64,000 nt of DNA from an uncultured Pelagibacteraceae bacterium (GCA_902578265.1 CACHCA010000003.1:1-64000); one strand, 5' to 3'; counted from the first letter of the stretch, positions 1-8,742 are shown. Program-made: numbers and translations. Notes: generated from the sequence alone by a model not told the origin.

Positions 1-97
1 TTGGAATTGCTTTTTGTGGGTTATTTCCATTAGCAGGCATAGGCATCAATTCATTCTCTCCTAAAATTCTAGCTACTCTTGTTGTAGGTTGTGCACC
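1..97 (-). pseudogene. rpsP: rpsP fragment (30S ribosomal protein S16, C-terminal part)
   Basis: On the minus strand, bases 97 down to 1 encode about 32 residues that match the C-terminal part of alphaproteobacterial S16: a GAQPTTRVARIL segment followed by NNPQKA, the motif common in S16 tails of this class. The N-terminal ~50 residues are absent. Immediately upstream in this frame is a TGA, and the preceding DNA belongs to ffh in another frame. The 3' end runs off the window. ffh-rpsP is a usual gene order, so the fragment is in the expected place but fused by an apparent deletion or mis-join. Assignment rests on motif recall only. Confidence 0.72.
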
Positions 98-1014
98 TTT
101 TCAACGAGAGAAACAATATCTCCCATCCCAAGAATTCTATTTGCAATTCTATCTGGGTGAAAAACTTCAAGATTTTCGATCTTTTCCCCAATACCTAAAA
201 ATTTAATTGGAACCTGTGAAACAAATTTCATACTTACAGCAGCCCCGCCTCTCGCATCACCATCTGCCCTTGTTAAAATAATTCCAGATAAATTCACTGT
301 ATTATTAAATTCTTTTGCTACTGATGCAGCTACCTGTCCAGTGAGAGAGTCAGCAACTAAAAAAGTCTCCGCAGGTTTGATGGTATTTTCAATTTGTTTA
401 ATTTCACTCATCATCTGCAAATCTATTTGTGTTCTACCAGCAGTATCGAATAAGATAATATCTGCGCCATTCAAGTTTGCTGCACTAATTGCTCTTTGAC
501 AAATATCACTGGGTTGTTGACCTTCAATTATTGGAAGAGTTAATATATTATTTTGTTCACCTAAAGATTTTAACTGCTCTTGAGCGGCTGGTCTGTAAAT
601 ATCTAAACTGACCATCATTACTTTCTTTTTTTTTGTATTCTCTAAATATCTCGCAAGTTTAGCAGTTGTTGTTGTTTTACCAGAACCTTGTAGCCCGACC
701 AGCATCATTGGCACTGGTGGAACTGCATTTAAATTTACATCATTATTTTTTTCACCTAAAAGATTAACTAATTCATCATAAACAATTTTTACCACCATAT
801 CGCCAGGTGATGTTGATCTAATAATTTCTTGACCTAATGCTTTTGGTTTAACCTTTTCAATAAAATCTTTAGCAACTTCAAGAGACACATCAGCTTCTAA
901 TAAAGCTTGTCTTATTCCTCTCAATCCCTCATCAACCTGATTTTCATCAAGTGATGGGGCTTTTTTTAGAGAGGAAAAAACTTCCTCAAATTTATTTGTT
1001 AAATTTTCAAACAT
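73..1014 (-). pseudogene. ffh: ffh, signal recognition particle GTPase, missing its M domain
   Basis: Ffh binds SRP RNA and signal peptides and delivers ribosomes to FtsY at the membrane. The start at 1014 gives the usual N-terminus MFENLTNKF; an in-frame TTG at 1041 would only add nine residues lying in the leader. Seen: N domain (residues 1-85), P-loop GQGSGKT near 108-115, DTAGR, and the TRADGDARGG motif near the end of the G domain. After MGDIVSLVEK the frame runs into rpsP-type DNA and stops at residue 313, whereas Ffh is normally about 450 residues. The methionine-rich M domain, which carries both RNA and signal-peptide binding, is lost. Ffh is essential in most bacteria, so a chimera or an intact copy elsewhere should be considered. 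Confidence 0.85.
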
Positions 1015-1028
1015 ATTTATTACACACA

Positions 1029-1122
1029 GCAGTAATCGCACTAGTGGGCGAACCCTCGCTGACTAGTGTCGATCTCTTTGTTTCCAAAGACACCGCAAAT
1101 TTAATGTTTTTGCGGAAACTGC
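1029..1122 (-). ncRNA. Structured RNA candidate in the ffh leader (four-way junction)
   Basis: Read on the minus strand, 1122 to 1029 folds into a closed multibranch structure. The outer stem pairs 1122-1118 with 1033-1029 (GCAGT/ACTGC). Hairpin A pairs 1115-1109 with 1099-1093 (CCGCAAA/TTTGCGG). Hairpin B pairs 1089-1085 with 1080-1076 (CTTTG/CAAAG) around a GAAA tetraloop. Hairpin C pairs 1073-1070 and 1068-1062 with 1045-1035, has a single bulged A, a six-base internal bulge, and a GGG/CCC tip closed by TTCG. The GNRA and UUCG loops exist only in the minus reading. It ends 15 nt before the ffh ATG. No SRP RNA signature is present. Whether it is a cis-element or a separate RNA is unknown. 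Confidence 0.55.
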
Positions 1123-1135
1123 CACAAACTATAAT
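1107..1135 (+). promoter_or_regulatory. Putative promoter for dapF-ftsY
   Basis: A perfect TATAAT lies at 1130-1135, 40 bp before the dapF ATG. With a 17 bp spacer the -35 region at 1107-1112 is TTTTTG, a weak match. The initiation site would fall near 1142. Sequence-pattern inference only. Confidence 0.4.
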
Positions 1136-1156
1136 AGAGGTTCAAAAAGTCAATAA
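1128..1156 (-). promoter_or_regulatory. Putative promoter for the ffh leader RNA
   Basis: On the minus strand TTATTG (1156-1151) and TATAGT (1133-1128) are separated by 17 bp. Transcription would begin about 1121-1122, which is exactly the first base of the outer stem of the leader structure. This promoter overlaps the -10 element of the divergent dapF promoter, so the two could not easily be occupied together. Confidence 0.4.
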
Positions 1157-1175
1157 ATAAGTTAAATAACTATAT

Positions 1176-2000
1176 ATGGACATCAAAGCTTTTAAAATGG
1201 ACGGATTGGGTAACGATTTTGTGATAATCGATAATAGAGAAAAAATTACCAATTTGACGAAAGATCAGATAGTAAAAATTTGTGACAGAAATTTTATTGG
1301 CTGTGATCAACTAATATTTATTGAGACAGATAGTTCTGCAGATGCAAATTTAAAATTTTTTAATTCAGATGGAGGAGAGTCTGGAGCATGTGGAAATGGA
1401 ACTAGATGTGTTGCAAATTTGATTTCAAATGAAAAAAATAACAAGTCAATAATTTTAAATACGCTATCTGGAAAACTAAAATCTGAAATTTTAGAAAAAA
1501 AAATTGTTACAACAGAAATTGGGAAAGCAAAGTTAAAATGGGATGAAATACCTTTATCAAAAGAAATGGATACAAAAAACTTAAATATCAAAATTGTTGA
1601 TACAAATAATAATGAGCACTTAGGTGGCACTGCGATTAATGTGGGTAACCCACATATTGTTTTTTTTGTTAAAAAGATTGAGGATTTCAATATAAAGAAA
1701 ATTGGCCCTGAGATAGAAAATCACGAAATCTTCCCAGAAAAATGTAACGTAACGATTGCGCAAATTTTTAATAAAAATTTGATCAAAGTAAAAGTTTGGG
1801 AAAGAGGAGCTGGTCTTACTAAAGCTTGCGGAACTGCAGCGTGTGCTACAGCATATGCAGGTAAATTAAATAATCTTACAGAAAATAAAACTGATATAGA
1901 GTTTGCAACTGGAAAATTATCAATTTCTATAGATGAAAATGATTCTATTCACATGAAAGGACCTGTTTCAAATATTAAAGAAATAAATATAAAATTGTAA
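1176..2000 (+). CDS. dapF: Diaminopimelate epimerase
   Basis: DapF interconverts LL- and meso-diaminopimelate in the lysine and peptidoglycan precursor pathway in the cytoplasm. The 274-residue product has the typical length. The two catalytic cysteines are visible: Cys72 within GACGNGTRC and Cys218 within KACGTAAC. The N-terminus MDGLGNDFV (residues 8-16) is the family's conserved opening. The gene is followed by ftsY with a one-base stop/start overlap (TAATG), so the two are probably co-transcribed. Confidence 0.96.
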   Translation: MDIKAFKMDGLGNDFVIIDNREKITNLTKDQIVKICDRNFIGCDQLIFIETDSSADANLKFFNSDGGESGACGNGTRCVANLISNEKNNKSIILNTLSGKLKSEILEKKIVTTEIGKAKLKWDEIPLSKEMDTKNLNIKIVDTNNNEHLGGTAINVGNPHIVFFVKKIEDFNIKKIGPEIENHEIFPEKCNVTIAQIFNKNLIKVKVWERGAGLTKACGTAACATAYAGKLNNLTENKTDIEFATGKLSISIDENDSIHMKGPVSNIKEINIKL

Positions 2001-2917
2001 TGGGAATCTTTGATAAATTTAAAATCGGATTTAAGAAAAGTGCATCAGCGTTTACATCAGGACTTAAAGAAATAATTGTCAAAAAAGAAATTAATGACGA
2101 AAATTTAAATAAAATTGAGGAATTTTTAATTCAATCAGATGTGGGAGTTGAAGCTGCCTCTGAAATAAAAGAAATAATTTCTAGAAAAAAAATTGATCCA
2201 AATAAAGAATTCTCTAAAGAGATAAACTCTATTTTAAAAGAATACATAATTTCTTTGATGAAACCTTTAGAAAATAAATCCTTTTTCGAGAAAAAAGAAA
2301 AGCTTAATGCAACATTAATTTCTGGGGTAAACGGCGTTGGGAAAACAACAACTATCGGTAAAATAGGAAAGATATTAAGAAAGAACGGCAGTAAAGTCAT
2401 GTTTGCAGCTTCAGATACATTTCGTGCCGCTGCAATTGAACAACTAGAAAATTGGGCAAGTAAAGTAGATGTTCAAATTGTAAAATCATCTCAAGGAGCT
2501 GATCCCGCCTCAGTTGCTTTTAAAGCAGTAGATGAAGCTATTAAAAATAATTTTGATCAAGTTTTAATAGATACTGCGGGACGACTCCAAAATAAAAAAA
2601 ATTTAATGGAAGAATATAAAAAGATAGCGAATGTCACAAAAAAAATAGATCCCAACGCGCCTCATAATGTTATCTTAATTTTAGACGCAACCTCAGGACA
2701 AAATGTATTAAATCAAGTCGAAGAATTTAACAAAATCATCCCAATAACTGGTATCGTGATGACAAAATTAGATGGCACAGCCAAAGGAGGAATTTTGTTA
2801 GCACTAGCAAAAAAATATAAAATTCCAATTATTGCGCTAGGTTTGGGTGAAAAAGAGGACGATTTACAGTTGTTCGAAGCAGAAAAATTTGCCGATGCTT
2901 TTACTCAAATTAATTGA
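2000..2917 (+). CDS. ftsY: Signal recognition particle receptor FtsY
   Basis: FtsY is the membrane-associated GTPase that docks the SRP-ribosome complex. The protein has 305 residues: an amphipathic N-terminus, an N domain (about 25-90) and a G domain with the P-loop GVNGVGKTTT (109-118), DTFRAAA (139-145), DTAGRLQ and TKLDGTAKGG. It lacks the long acidic A domain of E. coli FtsY, as is common in alphaproteobacteria. It sits close to ffh, but on the other strand, and its ATG overlaps the dapF stop. Its 3' end overlaps the convergent next gene by 8 bp. Confidence 0.95.
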   Translation: MGIFDKFKIGFKKSASAFTSGLKEIIVKKEINDENLNKIEEFLIQSDVGVEAASEIKEIISRKKIDPNKEFSKEINSILKEYIISLMKPLENKSFFEKKEKLNATLISGVNGVGKTTTIGKIGKILRKNGSKVMFAASDTFRAAAIEQLENWASKVDVQIVKSSQGADPASVAFKAVDEAIKNNFDQVLIDTAGRLQNKKNLMEEYKKIANVTKKIDPNAPHNVILILDATSGQNVLNQVEEFNKIIPITGIVMTKLDGTAKGGILLALAKKYKIPIIALGLGEKEDDLQLFEAEKFADAFTQIN

Positions 2918-3473
2918 TTAAATTGCTAGAAATCAAAGGCTTGTAGATATTACATTTATAATTATCATCAAATTTATAATGACCACAATCTTTAGAAAAT
3001 GAGGAGATTATAAAGTCGAATTTACCCGTGGTTGGATAAAGCTCTAGTTTTTTACTAGCAATGTTATATTTAAAATTAGCGTTTAAACTTTTCACGGCGC
3101 TAATCAATACTAATGTTTTATCGTCTTTTAATAAATAATATGCAAAATCATCTGGGAACACTGGAAAATCATATTCTTGTAAAAGATATTTAGCTTGTGA
3201 AGGAAACCACTCATAAGAAATTAGAGGTGAAGAGGACTTTGTTAAATGATTATAAATATAAAGATCCTTTGGATAATCGTTTATATAATTTTCATTTTCG
3301 CCTCTTGCTAAAATAGATTTTTCTCTACCTTTAAAATACAAGCTAAATTCTTTGTTATGTGAGTCCATGTGATCTATGTGAAATAAATCGTCTGGTTGAA
3401 AAAATTCATCTTGTGAATAAACGTTGGTAATAAATACAAAGAGTATAATAAATAAAAAAAATAATCTTTTCAT
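2910..3473 (-). CDS. Secreted protein of unknown function
   Basis: The 187-residue product opens with a clear Sec signal peptide (MKRLFFLFIILFVFITNVYS, cleavage likely near residue 20). The mature part is polar, rich in Asp, Tyr and Lys, and ends with two cysteines about 13 residues apart (KDCGHYKF...KCNIY) that could form a disulfide in the periplasm. I do not recognise a family. It is isolated: convergent to ftsY and followed upstream by a 49 bp gap to the hydrolase gene, so it may be the last gene of the minus-strand run that begins with the EamA permease. Confidence 0.75.
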   Translation of the reverse strand: MKRLFFLFIILFVFITNVYSQDEFFQPDDLFHIDHMDSHNKEFSLYFKGREKSILARGENENYINDYPKDLYIYNHLTKSSSPLISYEWFPSQAKYLLQEYDFPVFPDDFAYYLLKDDKTLVLISAVKSLNANFKYNIASKKLELYPTTGKFDFIISSFSKDCGHYKFDDNYKCNIYKPLISSNLIN

Positions 3474-3522
3474 TAACTTTTAATAAAATAAAATTCTGAA
3501 GAATATTTGTTGAGATTGTGTC

Positions 3523-4341
3523 TTAATTTAAACTTTTTAAAAATTTGTTAAGAGCTTTAACAAGGTTTTCATCATACTCCATCATATGATTGTCATGTTT
3601 TGTAAAATAAGAATATTTCGGTTCATTAGCTTTTTCATACATTTTTTTTCCCATAAAAAATGGAACAATTTGATCAGCCTCACCATGCATTATTAAAATT
3701 GGAACATTTATATTCTTAATTTTGCTTTTATTATCAAATTTATCTTTTAATAATAAACTTACAGGTACATACGGATAAAAAGTTTTGGCTGCATCAATCA
3801 TAGAAGTAAAAGGAGTTTCCAATACAACGCCAGCAAAATTTTTATTTTGTGACAAATGAGTTGCAACGCCAGTTCCTAATGACTCACCATAAATAACAAT
3901 ATTTTCTTCTTTTACACCTTTTCTAACTAGCCAATTTATTCCACTTCTTCCATCTTTATAAAGACCTTCTTCAGATGGATTACCTTTATTGCCACTAAAG
4001 CCCCTCCAGGCAATTATTAAAAAATTAACATCCATTTTATGGAAATGGTTTAATTTATGAATTCTATTTTCAAGGGAACCGGCATTTCCGTGAAAAAATA
4101 AAACTGTTTTATATTTTTCTAAGTCTTTTTCATGAAACCAGCCTAATAAATCAATGTTATCCTCCGTCTTAATTTTTACTTTTTCAATAGGGACTGATAT
4201 TTGATCACCAGAATAATTATTTTCATTAGGATGATATAATAAATTTCTCTGATAAAAATATAAAAAAACTAAGATTAAAAAATAGACAAAAATAACTATT
4301 TGAAAAAATAACAACAAAATATTCCTAAACTTTTTTAACAT
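3523..4341 (-). CDS. Membrane-anchored alpha/beta hydrolase (BEM46/ABHD13-like)
   Basis: A serine hydrolase of unknown substrate. Residues 8-30 form a single N-terminal membrane anchor. The hydrolase fold follows with the oxyanion motif FFHGNAGS (82-89), the nucleophile elbow GESLG with Ser154, an acid in HGEADQIVP (Asp223) and a histidine in the HDNH segment (249-252). The length of 272 residues matches BEM46-type proteins. Its start overlaps the end of the EamA permease gene by 17 bp, which suggests an operon. Substrate cannot be inferred. Confidence 0.85.
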   Translation of the reverse strand: MLKKFRNILLLFFQIVIFVYFLILVFLYFYQRNLLYHPNENNYSGDQISVPIEKVKIKTEDNIDLLGWFHEKDLEKYKTVLFFHGNAGSLENRIHKLNHFHKMDVNFLIIAWRGFSGNKGNPSEEGLYKDGRSGINWLVRKGVKEENIVIYGESLGTGVATHLSQNKNFAGVVLETPFTSMIDAAKTFYPYVPVSLLLKDKFDNKSKIKNINVPILIMHGEADQIVPFFMGKKMYEKANEPKYSYFTKHDNHMMEYDENLVKALNKFLKSLN

Positions 4342-5230
4342 TTTTTTTCTTTGCTAAGTATATGCCAAAAAATACCAGGATTGTTCCGATGAAATGATAA
4401 TTTTCAAATTTTTCATCAAATAAAAAATAACCATAAATTGCTCCGTAGACTGTAAAAACGTAAAGAGTGAAACCTGTTAAAGACGCACCTAATTTTTTTT
4501 GGGTAACAGTGTAAAGTGTAAAAGCAATTATTCCTGGCGAAATAGCAGCAAAGATTACCCAAAAATAAAATTCAGGCATAAAAACTGTCTGTTTATAAAA
4601 TATTTCCTCACCTATATAGAATGGTAATAAACTTAAAGCTCCAAAAAATGATATTAAGGTAAATCTTTCAAAAATTTTTAGTTCTGAATTCCAATAAAAT
4701 AAATAAATTGAATATAATGCCCATCCAATAGCGGCAGCCAACATCCATAAATCACCAATAGTAAATTGTAAATTAATTAATAAATTTAAATCTCCTTTTA
4801 TAATAATTGTAAAGACTCCTATCAAACATGCAATTAATCCAATTATTTTCGTTAAATTTATTTTTTCATGAAAAAAAAAGTATGAAATCAAAATTATGAA
4901 CACAGGTGAAGATGTATAAATAATTCCCATATTTGTTACAGTTGTAGTTTCACCTGCCAAAAATGGAAAGGCCCCACATACTCCACATCCCATTGAGCCT
5001 AAAAAAAATAATTTTTTATATTCTTTTTTAATAATCTTAAAATTTTTTTTTAATGTTATGTATGTGAAAGGTAATAATATCATAAAAACTAGTGTCCATC
5101 TCCAAAAAGCTAATGATATTGGAGGTACAAACTCGACGCCACCTCTAGCTACAACAAGATTACTAGCCATAAAAATTGGCTGAATAAATAATAAGGAAAA
5201 TGAAAAAAAATTTTTTTTCGAATTATTCAA
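4325..5230 (-). CDS. EamA/DMT-family permease
   Basis: A 301-residue polytopic protein with about ten hydrophobic segments in two repeats of five, the pattern of drug/metabolite exporters of the EamA family. Conserved pieces include LAFWRW in the first repeat and AAIGWALYSIY in the second. The C-terminus is short and basic (AKKKNVKKV). Such transporters move amino acids, nucleosides or other small metabolites, and the substrate cannot be told here. It overlaps the hydrolase gene downstream by 17 bp. Confidence 0.88.
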   Translation of the reverse strand: MNNSKKNFFSFSLLFIQPIFMASNLVVARGGVEFVPPISLAFWRWTLVFMILLPFTYITLKKNFKIIKKEYKKLFFLGSMGCGVCGAFPFLAGETTTVTNMGIIYTSSPVFIILISYFFFHEKINLTKIIGLIACLIGVFTIIIKGDLNLLINLQFTIGDLWMLAAAIGWALYSIYLFYWNSELKIFERFTLISFFGALSLLPFYIGEEIFYKQTVFMPEFYFWVIFAAISPGIIAFTLYTVTQKKLGASLTGFTLYVFTVYGAIYGYFLFDEKFENYHFIGTILVFFGIYLAKKKNVKKV

Positions 5231-5241
5231 TTTACGGCAAA

Positions 5242-5418
5242 TTAACTTTTATCAAAGAAGGCTTCGTAAATCATCATTATGATGGCAGCACCCATCAACA
5301 AATAAACCGGTATTACATCTAAAAAACCGATCATCATTGATCTAGTAAGAGTAGTCGCTAGACCAATTAAAAAGAAAACAGCAAATGACAAACCTATTAT
5401 TGTTGTTATTTTATTCAT
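5242..5418 (-). CDS. Small two-helix membrane protein
   Basis: A 58-residue protein when read from ATG 5418 (MNKITTIIGLSF); the longer reading from 5460 would overlap the amidase and adds no hydrophobic sequence. Two transmembrane segments (about 4-22 and 29-50) are joined by a short loop with TLTRSMM. It begins 4 bp after the amidase stop, so it is probably translated from the same message. No family recognised; it could be an accessory to the amidase/TRAP group or simply a conserved small membrane protein. Confidence 0.6.
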   Translation of the reverse strand: MNKITTIIGLSFAVFFLIGLATTLTRSMMIGFLDVIPVYLLMGAAIIMMIYEAFFDKS

Positions 5419-5422
5419 ACAA

Positions 5423-6751
5423 TTAATCCTGACACTCCTTTTCAAGCCAATTAGCAACACCTAAAAATCTATGATCATCATATTTGTTGCCAATTAATTG
5501 AACTCCTAATGGTAGATTATTTTCACCCTCAAGTAAAGGCAGTGATATGCAAGGGGTACCTAGATAAGACCAGACTTTGTTAAATTCTGCTGTTCCAGTA
5601 CTCTTTAATCCTTTAGGTGCAACACCTGGACTAGATGGCGATAATACTCCGTGATAGTCTTCAAATACTTCTTCATAAGACTCATAACTTCTTTTCATAA
5701 AATCAATAGCCTCGGCGTATTCTTTTGCGGTGTACTTATTTCCATTTGAAATAGCATCCTGCATATACTTTGAAAGTTTCTTTTTAAATTTTTGATAATA
5801 AATAGAAAAATTATTTGCTAAGTCTGTTTCATGAATAATTTGGTGATATTTGTGTATATCCTTAAAATATGAAGGAGTATCAAATATCTCAATATTTTTT
5901 TTAAAAGATTTAATAAAATATTCAAAAGACTCTCTTGATTTTTTATCAATTATTTTCCAATGATCAGTTTTATAAAAAATAAACTTAGGCTCAAAAATTG
6001 GACCTTTCTTAGTTTCAGTTAAGATATTTTCTGTAGAGTAATGAATTGTAGCTGGATCATATTTGTCTTTCTTTATCAATACCTTTGCTAACATAGCTAC
6101 ATCTTCAACTTTACGACCAAACATTCCAATTTGATCTAGGCTGTATGAGGTTCTTAGAACTCCATTTCTTGAAATAAGTCCATAGCTTGGTTTATAACCA
6201 ACTACACCACAATAAGATGCTGGTCTTATTACAGATCCTCCTGTCTGAGAACCAATAGAAGCTGGTGCCATAAAGGAAGCAACCGTAGCTGCTGATCCAC
6301 TAGATGAACCGCCCGGTGTTCTATCTTTATCGTGAGGATTAGTTGTTGCTGGAGGTCCTAAGTAGGCAAGTTCTGAGGTTGCTGTTTTGCCCATAACAAT
6401 TGCTCCTGATGCATGAAGCAAATCAATTATTTCAGCATTTTGAGAATATGATTTTCCTTTCCTGATTATAGTTCCACACTCAGTGGGCATATCAACAGTT
6501 CCAATAATATCTTTAACCGCTATCGGCACACCATGCATTGGTCCTACTGGCTTTCCTGATCTTCTATGATCATCAGCCTCGGTTGCTTTTTCTAATAAAA
6601 CTTTTTTATCAAAATGTGCCCAGGCTTTTACATCTTTTTCAAACTTATCTATTCGTTCAATATATTTTTCACAAACTTCAACTGATGTAAGTTGGGCATC
6701 TTTTATTTTTTTTGCTAGTTCCTCGAGACTTAAAGAAAATATGTCTATCAT
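5423..6751 (-). CDS. Amidase, GatA/amidase-signature family
   Basis: A 442-residue amidase-signature hydrolase. The Ser-cisSer-Lys triad is visible: Lys80 in IAVKDI, the cis-Ser about 149 in GGSSSGSA, and the nucleophile about Ser173 in QTGGSVIRP. No gatC or gatB is next to it, and the protein is shorter than typical GatA, so it is more likely a catabolic amidase releasing ammonia and a carboxylic acid than a tRNA amidotransferase subunit. It lies 6 bp downstream of dctM, which suggests that the TRAP system may import the amide or the acid it makes. Confidence 0.88.
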   Translation of the reverse strand: MIDIFSLSLEELAKKIKDAQLTSVEVCEKYIERIDKFEKDVKAWAHFDKKVLLEKATEADDHRRSGKPVGPMHGVPIAVKDIIGTVDMPTECGTIIRKGKSYSQNAEIIDLLHASGAIVMGKTATSELAYLGPPATTNPHDKDRTPGGSSSGSAATVASFMAPASIGSQTGGSVIRPASYCGVVGYKPSYGLISRNGVLRTSYSLDQIGMFGRKVEDVAMLAKVLIKKDKYDPATIHYSTENILTETKKGPIFEPKFIFYKTDHWKIIDKKSRESFEYFIKSFKKNIEIFDTPSYFKDIHKYHQIIHETDLANNFSIYYQKFKKKLSKYMQDAISNGNKYTAKEYAEAIDFMKRSYESYEEVFEDYHGVLSPSSPGVAPKGLKSTGTAEFNKVWSYLGTPCISLPLLEGENNLPLGVQLIGNKYDDHRFLGVANWLEKECQD

Positions 6752-6757
6752 TTAAAA

Positions 6758-8119
6758 TTAATTTGCAAATAATGTCTCTGGTAACCAAAGTGCTATTCCT
6801 GGGAATAAATACATTAGAACCATCGCTAAAATTACAATTCCTAAGAAAGGCATTATTCCCCCAAAAATTTGCATAAGTTCAACATTCTTTGATTGAACTC
6901 CTTTCAAATAATATGCTGACATTGCCATGGGGGGTGTCAAAAATGAGGTTTGTAAGTTTAAAGCGATTAGCATTGCAAAAAAATATGGGTTAACACCGAA
7001 AAATTCAACTAATGGTAAAAATATCGGCACAAATATAATTAATATCTCTGTCCATTCTAGAGGCCAGCCTAATAAAAATATAATTAATTGGGTAATAACT
7101 AAAAACTGCCAAGGTTGTAAATTTAAAGATTTAAAAAAATGCTCAAAAACTTCATGGCCACCTAAATATGAAAATACTGAGGCAAAAGTCCAAGATCCAA
7201 TAAATAACCACATGATCATAGCTGTTGTTTTTGCTGTAAGAAAAACTGACTCTTTAAAATTTTTCCATTTAAGTGTTTTATAAAAATATGAGAGCACTAA
7301 TGAACCAAATGCACCAACAGCGGCTGCCTCTGCTGGAGTTGCTATACCTGCAAGTATTGTTCCTAAAACTAGGATTATTAAAGAAAACAATGGTAAGAAA
7401 GAAACCAAAACCTCTTTCATAATTACCGCAGTAGGAGGTATCTCTTCTGCTGCAGGTTTTGGAGCTATCGAAGGATTCATCCAAGCCCTAAATATTGCAT
7501 AACCAATATAAAGTCCTGCTAACATTAATCCTGGGAAAATTGCAGCTGCAAATAATCGTAATGGCGACAATTGGGCAATTACAGAATAGACAATCAACAT
7601 AATGCTAGGTGGAATTAAAATTCCTAGACAACCTCCTGAACAAATAATTCCAGATGCAAATTTTTTATCATAACCAGCTTTAATCATTGCTGGCCAAGCA
7701 AGAAGACCCATTAACGTTACTACTGCTCCTATGATACCTGTAGCAGTTGAAAATAGTGCACAAGTAATAAGTGCAGCAACTGCCATTGAAGCTGGAAGTT
7801 TGTGAGATGCTAATCTTATTGCAAAAAATAACTTTGCAACAATCCCAGCTCTTTCAACTAAATATCCCATAAATAAAAAGAGGGGGACTGCGGTCAACAC
7901 ATTGTTATCCATTACAGTATAAGTATTTTGAACAAAGAGTTGAAATATCCTGTTATCAAATAGATGTTCCATCTTGGTTGGATCAAAATAAGCGTAGTAT
8001 CCAAAACCTAAACCCATTGCCATTAGAGTGAACGCAATAGGAAAACCTAATAAGACAGCAAATAGAAATATTCCCATCATCATAATTGCTACTTCTGGAT
8101 TTGTTAAACTAAATAACAT
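6758..8119 (-). CDS. dctM: TRAP transporter large permease (DctM family)
   Basis: The large membrane subunit of a tripartite sodium-driven transporter. The 453-residue protein is hydrophobic throughout, with about twelve membrane segments and the family's LGFPIAFTLM start and GGCLGILIPPSIMLIVY stretch in the middle. The last third contains LNLQTSFLTPPMAMSAYYL, also typical. It overlaps the small subunit gene by 11 bp. The length and motifs fit the TAXI-independent, mannitol/2-oxoacid type of DctM. Confidence 0.95.
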   Translation of the reverse strand: MLFSLTNPEVAIMMMGIFLFAVLLGFPIAFTLMAMGLGFGYYAYFDPTKMEHLFDNRIFQLFVQNTYTVMDNNVLTAVPLFLFMGYLVERAGIVAKLFFAIRLASHKLPASMAVAALITCALFSTATGIIGAVVTLMGLLAWPAMIKAGYDKKFASGIICSGGCLGILIPPSIMLIVYSVIAQLSPLRLFAAAIFPGLMLAGLYIGYAIFRAWMNPSIAPKPAAEEIPPTAVIMKEVLVSFLPLFSLIILVLGTILAGIATPAEAAAVGAFGSLVLSYFYKTLKWKNFKESVFLTAKTTAMIMWLFIGSWTFASVFSYLGGHEVFEHFFKSLNLQPWQFLVITQLIIFLLGWPLEWTEILIIFVPIFLPLVEFFGVNPYFFAMLIALNLQTSFLTPPMAMSAYYLKGVQSKNVELMQIFGGIMPFLGIVILAMVLMYLFPGIALWLPETLFAN

Positions 8120-8702
8120 CTTCTTTGTTTCCTTGTTGTGAAGTTCTCATTAATACTTTTTCAGTTTCCTCAGCATCACGCTCTGTTCCTCTTTCAGGCC
8201 AACTACCTGTTTGAATACAGATGATACATCTAAATACCTCACCAATTCCTTGGAGTGTTAAAAGTGTTCCAGATAATGGTATTAAAGATTTTGCCATATA
8301 AATTTGAATTTGTGCAGGACTATTCCAACTTGTTTCTTTAATTTTCCATGCTAATGCTGCATATTCGTAACCATAAAAAGCTAAAGCAATAACGCCAGGG
8401 AAGAAGAAAATAAAATATAAAACAACATCTATCCAAGCTTGTGTTCTCTGAGAAAATAATCTGTATATAACATCTCCTCTTACATGTGCTTCAGTGCATA
8501 AAGTATAAGCTCCTGCCATCATAAAAATTGCACCATACATCTGAAGACTAAAATCGAAATTCCATAAGGTTGGGGCATTCAAAGCATACGCCATAAAAAC
8601 TTCATAGCATGTTCCACCCATCAAAATTACTATACACCACGAGAATGCTTTACCCATTGAGACACTCAAACGATCAGCAAATTTTATGTAAGATCTCATC
8701 AT
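8109..8702 (-). CDS. dctQ: TRAP transporter small permease (DctQ family)
   Basis: The small membrane subunit, 197 residues with four membrane segments and conserved GGTCYEVFMAY in the first helix and EAHVRGDVIY in the second loop, the usual DctQ signature. It has a charged C-terminal tail of about 30 residues. It lies between dctP and dctM, separated from dctP by a strong stem-loop, and overlaps dctM by 11 bp, so subunit translation is probably coupled. Confidence 0.92.
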   Translation of the reverse strand: MMRSYIKFADRLSVSMGKAFSWCIVILMGGTCYEVFMAYALNAPTLWNFDFSLQMYGAIFMMAGAYTLCTEAHVRGDVIYRLFSQRTQAWIDVVLYFIFFFPGVIALAFYGYEYAALAWKIKETSWNSPAQIQIYMAKSLIPLSGTLLTLQGIGEVFRCIICIQTGSWPERGTERDAEETEKVLMRTSQQGNKEDVI

Positions 8703-8742
8703 AGATATAGACTCTTATTGAATTGTTCTAAATTAATCAAAT

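Noticed and set aside
1093-1115. Transcription terminator formed by CCGCAAA/TTTGCGG
   Set aside because: No T run follows on either strand and it lies inside the leader structure; it belongs to the junction fold.
1029-1122. SRP RNA (ffs) gene beside ffh
   Set aside because: The conserved GGTCAGG / GGAA loop / AGCAGC core of SRP RNA is absent; the structure is different.
951-1160. Plus-strand 69-residue ORF between ffh and dapF
   Set aside because: It is antisense to ffh and its leader structure, has no recognisable domain and no ribosome site.
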